Assembly: GCF_963674635.1 (NCBI RefSeq) | Contig: NZ_OY771475.1 | Coordinates: 248,001 to 312,000 of the forward strand | Reading direction: 5' to 3' | DNA: 64,000 nt | Origin: Breoghania sp. | Lineage (GTDB): Bacteria > Pseudomonadota > Alphaproteobacteria > Rhizobiales > Stappiaceae | In this document: positions 54,624 through 62,852 of the stretch, in pieces | How positions within the stretch are numbered: the first letter of the stretch is position 1 | Layout: each line of letters opens with the position of its first letter | The notes under the pieces: generated by a model | Told to the model about the DNA's origin: nothing | The model's input: the letters and a program-made list of their open reading frames with translations, nothing else | The model's database searches: none | Made by a program: the position numbers and the translations under genes

Positions 54624-55511
54624 ATGAGACTGAGACCACGCGAGATCGCCGTGCGCGACAGCGCCTTCGGGACACTGCGGCCGGGACCCTTTCGCCGCCT
54701 TGTGATCGCAGCCACGCGGCGGCTGCCGGAAGGCTGGCTGGGAAGGCGTCTGGCGCTGATCCTGCGCCGGTTTGGCATGGCGTTCCTGTCCCATCCGCTC
54801 GATGTGACCGTTTTCGGCGCGGCGATGCGGCTGCATCCCTTCGCCAATGTGTGCGAGCGGCGGGTTCTGTTCACGCCCCAGTTCTTCGATGCTTTCGAGC
54901 GTGCGCTTCTGGAAGCGCACATGCGCGAGGACATCGTGTTTGTCGATATCGGCGCGAATGTCGGGATCTACTCGCTGTTCGTGGCGAATCTGGCGGGGAA
55001 GGGCGCGCGGGTGATCGCAGTTGAGCCGCAACCTCAGCTTTTTGAGCGCCTGATGCACAATATCGCCTTCAATCCGGCGGGACGGATTGACGCGGTTCCG
55101 GTCGCCGTCAGCGACCGTGACGGCGCTGCCCGGCTGTTTCTCGACCCGCTCAATGAGGGGCAGGCGAGCATTCGCTTCATCCTGTCGAGCGATGCGGAAT
55201 CAGCCCAGATAAACGTTCCCACGCGCTCGCTTTATTCCTTGCTGAAAACGCAGGGTTTGAGCCGTGTCGACGCGCTTAAGCTCGATGTGACGGGGGCTGA
55301 GGATCTGATCCTTACGGGCTTCCTGCGCGATGCGCCGAAGTCGTTGTGGCCGCGGGTGATCATCATGGAAAATACCCCGCAACGCTGGGAAGTCGATTGC
55401 ATCGCTCTCCTGGAGCGGCACGGCTGGCATGTCGTGCAGTGTACGCGAATGAACGTATTCCTTGAGCGCGACGAAGGTGTTCCAGTGCTGGAGATGGCAC
55501 AGAGCGCCTGA
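54624..55511 (+). CDS. FkbM-family methyltransferase
   Basis: A 295-residue S-adenosylmethionine-dependent O-methyltransferase of the FkbM (Methyltransf_21) family. Motif I is FVDIGANVGIYSLF, followed by VIAVEPQPQLFERL and the later LKLDVTGAEDLIL (in most members DVEGxE; here Thr replaces Glu/Gln). Such enzymes often methylate sugars of surface polysaccharides or natural products; the substrate is unknown. The start codon has no strong ribosome binding site. The stop codon lies inside a 29-base imperfect tandem duplication. Confidence 0.85.
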   Translation: MRLRPREIAVRDSAFGTLRPGPFRRLVIAATRRLPEGWLGRRLALILRRFGMAFLSHPLDVTVFGAAMRLHPFANVCERRVLFTPQFFDAFERALLEAHMREDIVFVDIGANVGIYSLFVANLAGKGARVIAVEPQPQLFERLMHNIAFNPAGRIDAVPVAVSDRDGAARLFLDPLNEGQASIRFILSSDAESAQINVPTRSLYSLLKTQGLSRVDALKLDVTGAEDLILTGFLRDAPKSLWPRVIIMENTPQRWEVDCIALLERHGWHVVQCTRMNVFLERDEGVPVLEMAQSA

Positions 55512-55561
55512 CAGCTACGGTTGCGGCGCAGGGCGCCTGAATGTCACGGTTGCGGCCTTGG
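55504..55561 (+). repeat. 29-base imperfect tandem duplication at the FkbM gene end
   Basis: Two units (55504-55532, 55533-55561) share GCGCCTGA and ACGGTTGCGGC at identical positions. The first unit contains the gene's TGA stop. Confidence 0.7.
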
Positions 55562-55620
55562 CATGTGGGCCCTATCTGTAAGGCCTCCCTTGTAATTAGA
55601 ACGCGTCAGGATGTTCTCAA

Positions 55621-55854
55621 ATGTTGCGGTTTACTCCCGTAGCCCCCGAGTTGAAACGCCTGTTTCTAACCCGGTCGCTTCGCTACTACATGCTCCCCAA
55701 GCATAATCGGAAACTTGAGCCGGCCGAATTCATCGCGGAAATCGAGGAACGACTTGGCATCTCGGGCTTGTCTTACGATGGTGAAGGCGATCCAGATGCC
55801 TATCTGGGCACGCTCACAGAGCCGGAAATACAACCACTCTACTGGAAACACTGA
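55621..55854 (+). CDS. Small hypothetical protein
   Basis: A 77-residue acidic-to-neutral protein (starts MLRFTPVAPELKRLFLTRSL; ends EIQPLYWKH). No recognised domain, signal peptide or cysteine. AGGA lies ten bases before the ATG and an intrinsic terminator follows 38 bases after the stop, which supports a real transcript. Its codon use is less GC-biased than that of its neighbours. Function unknown. Confidence 0.55.
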   Translation: MLRFTPVAPELKRLFLTRSLRYYMLPKHNRKLEPAEFIAEIEERLGISGLSYDGEGDPDAYLGTLTEPEIQPLYWKH

Positions 55855-55891
55855 CTGTCCCCGCTCGAAGGGACGCTCATGAGGTTGAAAG

Positions 55892-55917
55892 AAGGGCTGA
55901 CGAATCGGCCCTTTTTT
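55892..55917 (+). terminator. Terminator after the small hypothetical gene
   Basis: AAGGGC (55892-55897) pairs with GCCCTT (55908-55913), with a 10-base loop, and the T-run continues to six bases. Confidence 0.72.
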
Positions 55918-56116
55918 CATTTCAAGGCGCTTGCGACTTGAATGCGGCCACGGGTCAAGCTACTCGTCACATCCTGCAGGGCCTTCGCGGACGTATCTGA
56001 CCCACCAGGCGCAAGGCTCTCATATCCCGTTGGTTTGTTCGGGAAGCGGTTTGCTGACAAGGCCTTGCGGCTGTGAAGCGCTTTGGGGGCCGGAACGGGC
56101 CGGAGGGAGGTCGGGC

Positions 56117-56202
56117 GCGGACGTGATGGAATCGGTAGACATAGCAGACTTAAAATCTGCTGGGCCTTGCCCGTGCGGGTTCGAGTCCCGCCGTCCGCAC
56201 CA
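56117..56202 (+). tRNA. tRNA-Leu (UAA)
   Basis: An 86-base class II tRNA. The acceptor stem GCGGACG (56117-56123) pairs with CGTCCGC (56192-56198), with encoded ACCA after it. The anticodon stem GCAGA / TCTGC closes the loop CTTAAAA, with anticodon TAA at 56151-56153. A long variable arm and the T-loop GGTTCGAGTCC complete the fold. Confidence 0.97.
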
Positions 56203-56296
56203 TTTCCCGATCAATTTCATTTTCAAAAAACAAGTCCGGTAGCCTCAAGGGGCGCACCGTCTCGGGGGACGCAGCGTCGGCACGGGACCGGGCTGG

Positions 56297-56827
56297 CTAC
56301 TGTGCCGCCTCTTCTGAGTTTTCCTCGTCCGTCTTTGCGCCAGGCTTTTCGATTTCGGGGCCGAAGGCGGCGAAGGCCGCGCGCATCTCGTCGAAGGAGA
56401 CATCGATGCTGTTTGCATTGATGCCGATGGCGTGGAACCCGATGAACTCGTTCAGCTTCATCATCTTGCGCTTGAGGCCGGAGGTTATGTAGTCGGTCGT
56501 GGCGCGGGTCGTCGTCACCGAAATGAAACGCATCTTGCCCTTGCCGACCTCACGCAGGCGCTCGACCTCCGACCAGGGGATCGTCGTATCGACGATGCGG
56601 CGGTCGAAAACACCGTTTTCATCGATGTGCAGGATTTCGCGCTTTTCCAGAAAGCGGGCGAGCACGAAGACAGTCAAGCCGACGAAGAACAGGAAAGTGA
56701 CCTGCGCGGTCGCGAAGATATAGGGATCGTCGGTCTGAGCCAGCACCAGGCTGAGAGCCATGAAGCCGAGGCTGGCCGCCAGAAGGATCGTCAGTTTCTT
56801 GCGGTCATAGTGAGCGGACAGGGGCAT
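56297..56827 (-). CDS. Inner-membrane protein of unknown function with a PH-like domain
   Basis: A 176-residue protein with two hydrophobic helices near the N-terminus (about 12-32 and 40-60), then a soluble part resembling bacterial PH-like domains (REILHIDENGVFDRRIVDTTIPWSEVERL). The C-terminus is Glu-rich (KTDEENSEEAAQ). AAGGA is 11 bases before ATG 56827; a GTG eight codons earlier is possible. No function can be assigned. Confidence 0.72.
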   Translation of the reverse strand: MPLSAHYDRKKLTILLAASLGFMALSLVLAQTDDPYIFATAQVTFLFFVGLTVFVLARFLEKREILHIDENGVFDRRIVDTTIPWSEVERLREVGKGKMRFISVTTTRATTDYITSGLKRKMMKLNEFIGFHAIGINANSIDVSFDEMRAAFAAFGPEIEKPGAKTDEENSEEAAQ

Positions 56828-57174
56828 GGTGGGGGCAGTCCTTCGTGACACGATTGGCCGGCATGAGGGGATTGGCCCGATGGCCAGGATCGGCGGCGAC
56901 CGTAGCGTTCATCGCGTCTGAATTGAACCGGGTTTATCGCTACATGCTGTGATTGTCGCAGTTTATCCCGCAGTCGCGGGAGGTGTCGCTGCGTCAATCG
57001 GTATCGTGGCGGCAGGGGCTGGTCGGGTGCAATCGTATATTCCGAGCCCCACAGGCGCATGGGCTGCCGAAAACGGGGTCGCCTGGCGTTGACACAAGGT
57101 GCAATTCGTCGTCTCTCGAAAAACTTGAGCGTCCGTGAAGACCAGCCGGGCGCCAAAGACCGGGAGATGTTTTA
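56828..57174. other. Divergent promoter region of the TrpXYZ-like transporter
   Basis: A gap of about 347 bases. A TTGACA hexamer is at 57089-57094 but the expected -10 position is not convincing. No gene, T-box or riboswitch structure is recognised. Confidence 0.4.
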
Positions 57175-58152
57175 ATGCGCAAGCTTATTCTGCCCTTGAG
57201 CCTCGCTGCCGCTGTCGCCGTTCCGGCGATGCTCACCGGCACTGCAGCCACAGCCAAGGATATGGTGACTGTCGCGGTGACCGCCATCGTGGAGCATCCG
57301 GCCCTCGACGCCTGTCGCGATGGCGTGAAGGAGGCTCTGGAAGAAGCCGGCTACAAGGACGGCGAAAACCTTACGTTCCTCTATGAAAGTGCGCAGGGCA
57401 ACCCTGCCACGGCAACGCAGATCGCCCGCAAGTTCGTCGGCGAGAGCCCCGACGTGATCGTGCCGATTTCCACGCCCTCGGCTCAGGCGGTCGCCGCCGC
57501 AACGCGCTCGATCCCGATCGTCTTCTCCGCCATCACCGATCCGGTGGGCGCTCAGCTCGTCAAGCAGCTGGAAAAGCCGGGCGGCAACATCACCGGCCTT
57601 TCCGATTTCCTGCCGCTTGCGGATCAGGTTGCTTTGATCCAAGAGATCACGCCCGACGTGAAGACAATCGGCTATGTCTACAATCCGGGCGAGACGAATT
57701 CCGTTTCCACGCTGAAGGCGCTGCGTGAAATCGCGGGCAAGGCGGGTATTGACGTCGTTGAATCCACAGCCACACGCACTTCGGAAGTGCAGCAGGCGAT
57801 GCGCGCGCTGGTCGGCAAGGCCGATGCGGCCTATGTGCCGACCGACAACACCATCGTTTCCGCCTTCGAGGCGGCGGTGAAGGTGGCGCAGGAAAACAAG
57901 CTTCCGCTCTATGCCGCCGATACGGACTCGGTGAGCCGCGGCGCATTGGCCGCCCTCGGCTTCAACTATTTCGACGTGGGCAAGCAGACGGGCGAGAAGG
58001 TCGTGCAGATCCTCAAGGGAACGCCTGTCGGTGAGATCAATGTCGAGGTCGCGAAGGGGACAAATCTCGTCGTCAATCCTGCCTCGGCGGAAAAGATGGG
58101 CGTCACGATTCCGGCTGCGGTGATCGAACGCGCAACGAAGGTGGTTGAATAG
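57175..58152 (+). CDS. ABC transporter substrate-binding protein, TrpX/ABC_sub_bind family
   Basis: A 325-residue periplasmic binding protein with a signal peptide ending near residue 28 (TAATA/KDMV). The family fold is marked by HPALDACRDGVKEALEEAGY, PDVIVPISTPSAQAVAAAT, IPIVFSAITDPVGAQLV and the later PLYAADTDSVSRGALAALGFNYFDVG. Relatives (TrpX) bind tryptophan or tyrosine; the ligand here is inferred only. GGGAG precedes the ATG. A terminator separates it from the permease and ATPase genes. Confidence 0.9.
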   Translation: MRKLILPLSLAAAVAVPAMLTGTAATAKDMVTVAVTAIVEHPALDACRDGVKEALEEAGYKDGENLTFLYESAQGNPATATQIARKFVGESPDVIVPISTPSAQAVAAATRSIPIVFSAITDPVGAQLVKQLEKPGGNITGLSDFLPLADQVALIQEITPDVKTIGYVYNPGETNSVSTLKALREIAGKAGIDVVESTATRTSEVQQAMRALVGKADAAYVPTDNTIVSAFEAAVKVAQENKLPLYAADTDSVSRGALAALGFNYFDVGKQTGEKVVQILKGTPVGEINVEVAKGTNLVVNPASAEKMGVTIPAAVIERATKVVE

Positions 58153-58178
58153 GGCGGTTTTGCCGCTTAAACCAAGAG

Positions 58179-58208
58179 ACCGCCGCGCCATGTTGCGCGG
58201 CGGTTTTG
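58179..58208 (+). terminator. Intercistronic terminator after the binding-protein gene
   Basis: Perfect 10-base-pair stem ACCGCCGCGC / GCGCGGCGGT with a 6-base loop, then TTTTG. It lies between binding protein and permease of one transporter, so it probably lowers expression of the downstream genes. Confidence 0.82.
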
Positions 58209-58254
58209 CTTTATGGGGCGCATTCGCGCCCTCCCTTGAATAACGGACGACGTC

Positions 58255-59139
58255 GTGACTGAAATTGCCTTCTGGGGGGCCGTTGAACTGGGCCTCGTCT
58301 ATGCCTTTGTCGCTCTCGGCGTCTATCTGGCTTTCCGTGTGCTCGATTTCCCCGACCTGACCGTCGATGGCTCCATGCCGCTGGGGGCTGCCGTCTCGGC
58401 GGTGCTGTTGGTGAACGGGGTCAATCCGTGGCTCGCCACGGCCGCCGCCATGACCGCCGGTGCGATCGCGGGCATCGTCACCGCGACGCTCAACGTGCGT
58501 TTCAAGATCCTGCATCTGCTCGCCTCCATCCTCACGATGACGGCGCTGTTTTCCATCAATCTGCGCATCATGGGACGTCCGAACGTGTCGCTGCTGATGC
58601 AGGACACGGTGCTGACGCCCTTCTACGGGCAGGGCTTGGCCGACTATTACGTCCGACCAGCCTTCCTGTTGGTGCTGGTGGTGATCGCGGTTGCGCTGGT
58701 GGCGTGGTTCCTGCGCTCCGAATTCGGCCTCGCGATGCGGGCGACGGGCGCGAATGCGCGCATGGCACGCGCCCAGGGCGTGCGAACCAATCTTCAGATC
58801 TTCGTGGGCATGGCGTTTTCCAACGCTCTGGTCGGGCTGGCAGGGGCGCTGTTTGCCCAGACCAACGGTTTCGCCGACGTCACCTCCGGTGTGGGCACGA
58901 TCGTCGTGGGCCTTGCGGCGGTCATCGTGGGCGAAACCCTGTTACCGAGCCGTCTGGTTACGGTGGCCTTGATCGGGGCGGTCATCGGCTCCGTGGTCTA
59001 TCGCATCGCGGTGCAGCTGGCGCTTTCGGCGGATGCGATCGGCCTGACCGCCTCCGACCTCAACCTCGTCACGGCGGCGCTGGTGGCCGTTGCGCTCATT
59101 CTGCCCAGATTGCGCAAGAAGGGGAGGGCGTCGTCATGA
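58255..59139 (+). CDS. ABC transporter permease, TrpY-like
   Basis: A 294-residue inner-membrane permease of the BPD_transp_2 class with about eight hydrophobic segments (VELGLVYAFVALGVYLAFRVLDFPDLTVDGS at the N-terminus; FGLAMRATGANARMARAQGV as the ATPase-coupling loop). Starts with GTG behind GGACGA. Its stop overlaps the ATPase start (ATGA). Confidence 0.92.
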   Translation: MTEIAFWGAVELGLVYAFVALGVYLAFRVLDFPDLTVDGSMPLGAAVSAVLLVNGVNPWLATAAAMTAGAIAGIVTATLNVRFKILHLLASILTMTALFSINLRIMGRPNVSLLMQDTVLTPFYGQGLADYYVRPAFLLVLVVIAVALVAWFLRSEFGLAMRATGANARMARAQGVRTNLQIFVGMAFSNALVGLAGALFAQTNGFADVTSGVGTIVVGLAAVIVGETLLPSRLVTVALIGAVIGSVVYRIAVQLALSADAIGLTASDLNLVTAALVAVALILPRLRKKGRASS

Positions 59140-59927
59140 TCCGCGTTTCCAATCTCGGTGTTGTCTTCAATGCGGGAACCCCGCTTGAAAAGCGCGCCCT
59201 GAACGGTGTCGACCTGACGGTGGAACCGGGCGAATTCGTGGCGGTGATCGGCTCCAACGGGGCGGGCAAGTCCACGCTTCTGGGCGCTGTCGCCGGTGAT
59301 ACGCTGGCCACCGAAGGTTCCATCGTGATCGGCGACAAGGATGTGACGCGCTGGCCTGCCGCCAAGCGGGCGGGCATTGTCGCACGCGTGTTTCAGGATC
59401 CGCTGGCGGGCTCTTGCGGTTCGCTGACGATTGAGGAAAACCTCGCACTGGCTGCCGCGCGCGGGCGCAAGCGCGGTCTTGCGGGCGCCTTGCCGCGGTC
59501 GCGCCGGGCCTATTTCCGTGAACGCATCGCGACGCTCGGCCTGGGGCTGGAAAACCGGCTGGAAGATCGGATGGGCCTTCTGTCCGGCGGTCAGCGTCAG
59601 GCGGTGTCTCTGGTGATGGCGACGCTTGCCAAATCCGACGTGCTGCTGCTTGACGAGCATACCGCCGCGCTCGATCCGCACATGGCGTCTTTCGTGCTGG
59701 AGCTGACCTGCAAGGTCCAGAAAGAGCTGGGCCTGACCACGCTGATGGTTACCCATTCCATGCGGCAGGCGCTGGATGCGGGTACACGCACCGTGATGCT
59801 TCACGAGGGCAAGGTGGTGCTTGATGTGAAGGGCGAGCAGCGCAAGGGGCTCGGCGTCGACGATCTGGTCGACATGTTCCGCAAGGTGCGTGGGCAGGAA
59901 CTGGAGGATGACGCGCTGCTGCTTTAG
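59136..59927 (+). CDS. ABC transporter ATPase, TrpZ-like
   Basis: A 263-residue ATPase. Walker A GSNGAGKST, signature LLSGGQRQAVSLVMA, Walker B LLLDEHTAALDP, switch His in VTHSMRQAL. ATG 59136 lies inside the permease stop codon and follows AGGGGAGGG. A much longer frame starting at 58428 overlaps the permease in another phase and is rejected. It completes the three-gene importer. Confidence 0.93.
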   Translation: MIRVSNLGVVFNAGTPLEKRALNGVDLTVEPGEFVAVIGSNGAGKSTLLGAVAGDTLATEGSIVIGDKDVTRWPAAKRAGIVARVFQDPLAGSCGSLTIEENLALAAARGRKRGLAGALPRSRRAYFRERIATLGLGLENRLEDRMGLLSGGQRQAVSLVMATLAKSDVLLLDEHTAALDPHMASFVLELTCKVQKELGLTTLMVTHSMRQALDAGTRTVMLHEGKVVLDVKGEQRKGLGVDDLVDMFRKVRGQELEDDALLL

Positions 59928-59995
59928 CGCGGCGCGTCTGCTCTTCCGTCACGGAGCCATTGCCTATCGGGCCGGGGCGGGCTATCGCAGAAGCC

Positions 59996-60694
59996 ATGAA
60001 ACTTCCTCCTCTCGTCCCCGGTCGCCTCATAAAGCGTTACAAGCGGTTTCTCGCCGATGTCGAGCTTGCCGACGGCTCGATCATCACCGCCCATTGCGCC
60101 AATCCCGGTTCCATGACGGGCATTTCAGCCCCCGGAAATCCGGTCTGGCTGTCGGTTTCCGACAATCCCAAGCGCAAGCTCTCCCATAGCTGGGAGCTGG
60201 TGGAGGTGGAGGGCGTTCTTGTGGGCGTCTCCACCGCACGGCCCAATGCGCTGGTGGAAGAGGCCATTCTGGCGGGTGTCATTCCGGAACTCACGGGCTA
60301 TGAAACGCTGCGCCGGGAGGTCAAATACGGCAAGAACTCGCGTGTCGACATTCTGCTGGAGGATGCGGGCAAGCCGCTTACCTATGTTGAGGTGAAGAAC
60401 GTCCACATGATGCGGGAGAAGGGGCTGGCGGAGTTTCCCGACGCGGTAACCGTGCGCGGGGCCAAGCATCTCGTTGAGCTGGGCGACATGGTGGAGGTCG
60501 GTCACCGGGCGGTGATGGTTTATCTCGTTCAGTATCCGGGCTGCGAGCGGCTCCGGTTTGCCCGCGATATCGACCCTGCCTATGGCGCGGCCTTTGATGA
60601 GGCAAAGGCGCGCGGCGTGGAGGCGGTGGCGGTCGTGTGCAATATTTCTCTAGAAGAAATCCGGCCCTCGCACCTCATTCCGGTGGAAGGCTAA
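59996..60694 (+). CDS. sfsA: SfsA-family DNA/RNA nuclease
   Basis: A 232-residue SfsA protein (named sugar fermentation stimulation; members have nuclease-like motifs). RLIKRYKRFLADVELADG, HCANPGSMTG, SRVDILLED and YVEVKNVHM carry the conserved acidic and lysine residues of the PD-(D/E)xK-like core. Start ATG 59996; only a weak GCAGAAG precedes it. It follows the ATPase gene by 68 bases with no clear terminator, so it may be cotranscribed. Confidence 0.92.
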   Translation: MKLPPLVPGRLIKRYKRFLADVELADGSIITAHCANPGSMTGISAPGNPVWLSVSDNPKRKLSHSWELVEVEGVLVGVSTARPNALVEEAILAGVIPELTGYETLRREVKYGKNSRVDILLEDAGKPLTYVEVKNVHMMREKGLAEFPDAVTVRGAKHLVELGDMVEVGHRAVMVYLVQYPGCERLRFARDIDPAYGAAFDEAKARGVEAVAVVCNISLEEIRPSHLIPVEG

Positions 60695-60724
60695 GGGGGC
60701 CGTATCTGTCCCGTTCTTGCAGGT

Positions 60725-60835
60725 TCAGGCGTCCCAGCCCGACCTTCGCGGTTGATCATGTGCAATCACCATGAAGCCGCCGAATCCGAGCGCCAGAGAC
60801 GCAATGCACAGGGTGTAGAGCCATTCACTGACCAT
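60725..60835 (-). CDS. Single-span membrane microprotein
   Basis: A 36-codon frame encoding MVSEWLYTLCIASLALGFGG followed by FMVIAHDQPRRSGWDA. One hydrophobic helix (about residues 5-25) is followed by a basic/polar tail on the predicted cytosolic side. AAGGA lies nine bases before the ATG. It sits 79 bases downstream of the L,D-transpeptidase gene on the same strand. Too short for homology claims, but the features are those of a genuine small membrane protein. Confidence 0.5.
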   Translation of the reverse strand: MVSEWLYTLCIASLALGFGGFMVIAHDQPRRSGWDA

Positions 60836-60914
60836 CGGAAAGGGTCCTTCTGTTCGAAGATATGACCCTTTCCAAACGGTTTGACGGGCATTCGGTTCCC
60901 GATGCGTCGTGTTG

Positions 60915-61586
60915 TCAGCTGAACAGGCTGTCGCCCTCCTGATGCACGACGATGCGCGTGTTGGCCGGGACGCGGTCATAGAGATCGCAGATATCCTGAT
61001 TGAGCAGGCGGACGCAGCCGGAGGAAACGGCCCGGCCGATTGAGGCGACTTCCGAGGTGCCGTGCAGGCGATAGAGCGTGTCCTTGCCGTTTTCGAAGAT
61101 GTAGAGCGCACGAGCGCCCAGCGGGTTTTTCAGGCCCGGCTCCATGCCCTCGGCGTATTTCTTCAGTTCCGGCTGGCGCTTGATCATTTCCTTGGGCGGC
61201 GTCCAGGTCGGCCACTTGCGCTTCCACGCGATATTTGCGCGGCCACCCCAGGCAAACCCGGCACGCCCGATGCCAACGCCATAGCGAAGCGCCTGGCCGT
61301 TTTCCATCGTCAGGTACAGAAAGCGCTGCGGCGTATCGACGACGATCGTTCCGATCGGTTCGCTCGTGCTGTAATCGACGAGCTGACGGTAATATTTCGG
61401 ATCGATCTTGCGCGGATTGATGGCGGGAAGCGGGAACTGTTCGTCCGGCATGGCCGCATACATCCGGGCCGGGTCGCTTTCCAGCGGCGGGGTTAGGGTT
61501 GCCGCAGTCTTCTTGCCGGTGGTCTGGCAGCCCGCGAGGGCGAAGGCGGAAGCGGATACGATGAAACTGCGTCGGGTCAGGGACAT
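60915..61586 (-). CDS. L,D-transpeptidase (YkuD domain), predicted Tat-exported lipoprotein
   Basis: A 223-residue cell-wall enzyme that forms 3-3 peptidoglycan crosslinks or anchors proteins. The N-terminus MSLTRRSFIVSASAFALAGC has a twin-arginine motif (TRRSF) and a lipobox ALAGC (Cys20), so it should be lipid-anchored in the periplasm. The YkuD active site is RLHGTSEVASIGRAVSSGCVRL (His174, Cys190). ATG 61586 has only a weak ribosome binding site. A CtrA-like site lies about 90 bases upstream, fitting cell-cycle control of envelope growth. Confidence 0.92.
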   Translation of the reverse strand: MSLTRRSFIVSASAFALAGCQTTGKKTAATLTPPLESDPARMYAAMPDEQFPLPAINPRKIDPKYYRQLVDYSTSEPIGTIVVDTPQRFLYLTMENGQALRYGVGIGRAGFAWGGRANIAWKRKWPTWTPPKEMIKRQPELKKYAEGMEPGLKNPLGARALYIFENGKDTLYRLHGTSEVASIGRAVSSGCVRLLNQDICDLYDRVPANTRIVVHQEGDSLFS

Positions 61587-61675
61587 GAGAGTACTTTCTG
61601 GGACGGGCCATGCCGTCGGCGTTCGGCTGGACCTTCTCCAGCGCCGCCGCGTCACGGGATTCGAGCTTGTTATGG

Positions 61676-61690
61676 TTAATGCTTGGTTTA
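61676..61690 (-). promoter_or_regulatory. CtrA-like site upstream of the L,D-transpeptidase gene
   Basis: On the minus strand TAAA-N7-TTAA followed by CCATAA, i.e. 7 of 8 consensus bases and the 8-mer TTAACCAT. A GANTC (CcrM) site GATTC is at 61658-61662. Confidence 0.45.
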
Positions 61691-61788
61691 CAGCCCCGGC
61701 CAAAAGTCATTGAACCGCGCAATTCGGTCTCCCTGAGAGGTGGGAAACAGGAGGCGGCGCATTGGCCGGGTTCAGATCCGGGAAAGGT

Positions 61789-62151
61789 TCAGGCGCGCGG
61801 GGGAGGTGTGTCCACGCTTGGCACAAGACCCAGAAGTGCGCGGCGCGTGGCGTCGGGGGCGTGAGGGACCGCGCAGGCGGCACCAGGGGCGGCAATCGGC
61901 GGATTTGAAAGCGTGGCATCCAGATGCAGAAGCCGCGGGCAGGGCCGCGAAGTGCTGCTTGCCGGCTGGTTTTCGTGGGCGCGCGACGGGATATTCACAC
62001 GCGCAAGCACGGTGTCGCCCGCGCTTGCCGGCGTTTGTCCCGCCAACTGGCGGAACAGGTGGTTCTGTTGCCAAGTGCCCGTCAGCACGGCGGCCACCAG
62101 CAGGGCGATGGCAAAGACGTGCAAGAGAGGGCGGATCGCGCGACGCTTCAT
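61789..62151 (-). CDS. Hypothetical exported protein
   Basis: A 120-residue frame beginning with a basic stretch and hydrophobic helix (RRAIRPLLHVFAIALLVAAVL), consistent with a signal peptide or anchor. A Pro/Ala/Ser-rich region with a CPRLLHLDATLSN segment follows. No ribosome binding site is evident and no family is recognised. I give it moderate support because of the N-terminal architecture; it may be spurious. Confidence 0.42.
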   Translation of the reverse strand: MKRRAIRPLLHVFAIALLVAAVLTGTWQQNHLFRQLAGQTPASAGDTVLARVNIPSRAHENQPASSTSRPCPRLLHLDATLSNPPIAAPGAACAVPHAPDATRRALLGLVPSVDTPPPRA

Positions 62152-62309
62152 GGTTAGACTGATAGCAATCGGGAAAAGCGAACGGAATCAAATGTCGGAT
62201 CACATTTGCGTTAGCTGTGGACGGCGCCATTATCCTCAGGGCGTGCGCTTCGGGAGGAGGCGGGCCCTCCCCGCGTCCACCTCGAATGCGTCAATTGCCG
62301 GTGCCGACC

Positions 62310-62813
62310 TCAGGCGTCGTCCTTGGTGAGCGGGGGCTGGAAGGTCAGGCCCATGTCCCAGGGGAAATAGATCCAGGTGTCCTGCGAGACCTCGGTGATG
62401 AAGGTGTCGACCTGCGGGCGGCCCTTGGGCTTGGCGTAGACGGTGGCGTAATGCGCCTTGGGCAGCATTTCGCGCACGGCCGCGGTGGTGCGGCCGGTAT
62501 CGACCAGATCGTCGATCACCAGGACGCCTGCGCCGTCGCCGCCGTCAAGACCGATCACCTCCGGGTCGACCGGCTTGATGACCTTGAGCGATCCCTGGTT
62601 TTCATAGTCGTGATAGGAGGCGATGCAGACCGTTTCGATCATGCGGATGCCAAGTTCGCGGGCCACGATGGCAGCAGGCACGAGACCGCCGCGGGTGATG
62701 CACACGATTGCCTTCCACTCGCCCTGACTGGCCAGGCGCCAGGCAAGCGCACGGGCGTCGCGGTGAAACTGCTCCCAGTGAACGGGAAAGGCCTTCGGCT
62801 GCCCCTGATCCAT
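62310..62813 (-). CDS. gpt: Xanthine (guanine) phosphoribosyltransferase
   Basis: A 167-residue purine-salvage enzyme that transfers phosphoribose from PRPP to xanthine or guanine. The PRPP motif is VLVIDDLVDTGRT (residues 97-109), and CITRGGLVPAAIVARELGIR is the early conserved loop. WIYFPWDMGLTFQPP at the C-terminus is typical of bacterial XGPRT. ATG 62813; 39 bases separate it from the upstream CinA-like gene on the same strand, so they are probably cotranscribed. Confidence 0.93.
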   Translation of the reverse strand: MDQGQPKAFPVHWEQFHRDARALAWRLASQGEWKAIVCITRGGLVPAAIVARELGIRMIETVCIASYHDYENQGSLKVIKPVDPEVIGLDGGDGAGVLVIDDLVDTGRTTAAVREMLPKAHYATVYAKPKGRPQVDTFITEVSQDTWIYFPWDMGLTFQPPLTKDDA

Positions 62814-62852
62814 CGTTCTCGAACCTTCCTGTATTCGTCGTTTTCGTTTGTG

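Noticed and set aside
58428..59927. A 499-codon plus-strand frame covering permease and ATPase
   Set aside because: Its first part is an out-of-phase reading of the permease gene, full of Arg/Gly/His. Only the last 263 codons are real, starting at the ATG overlapping the permease stop.
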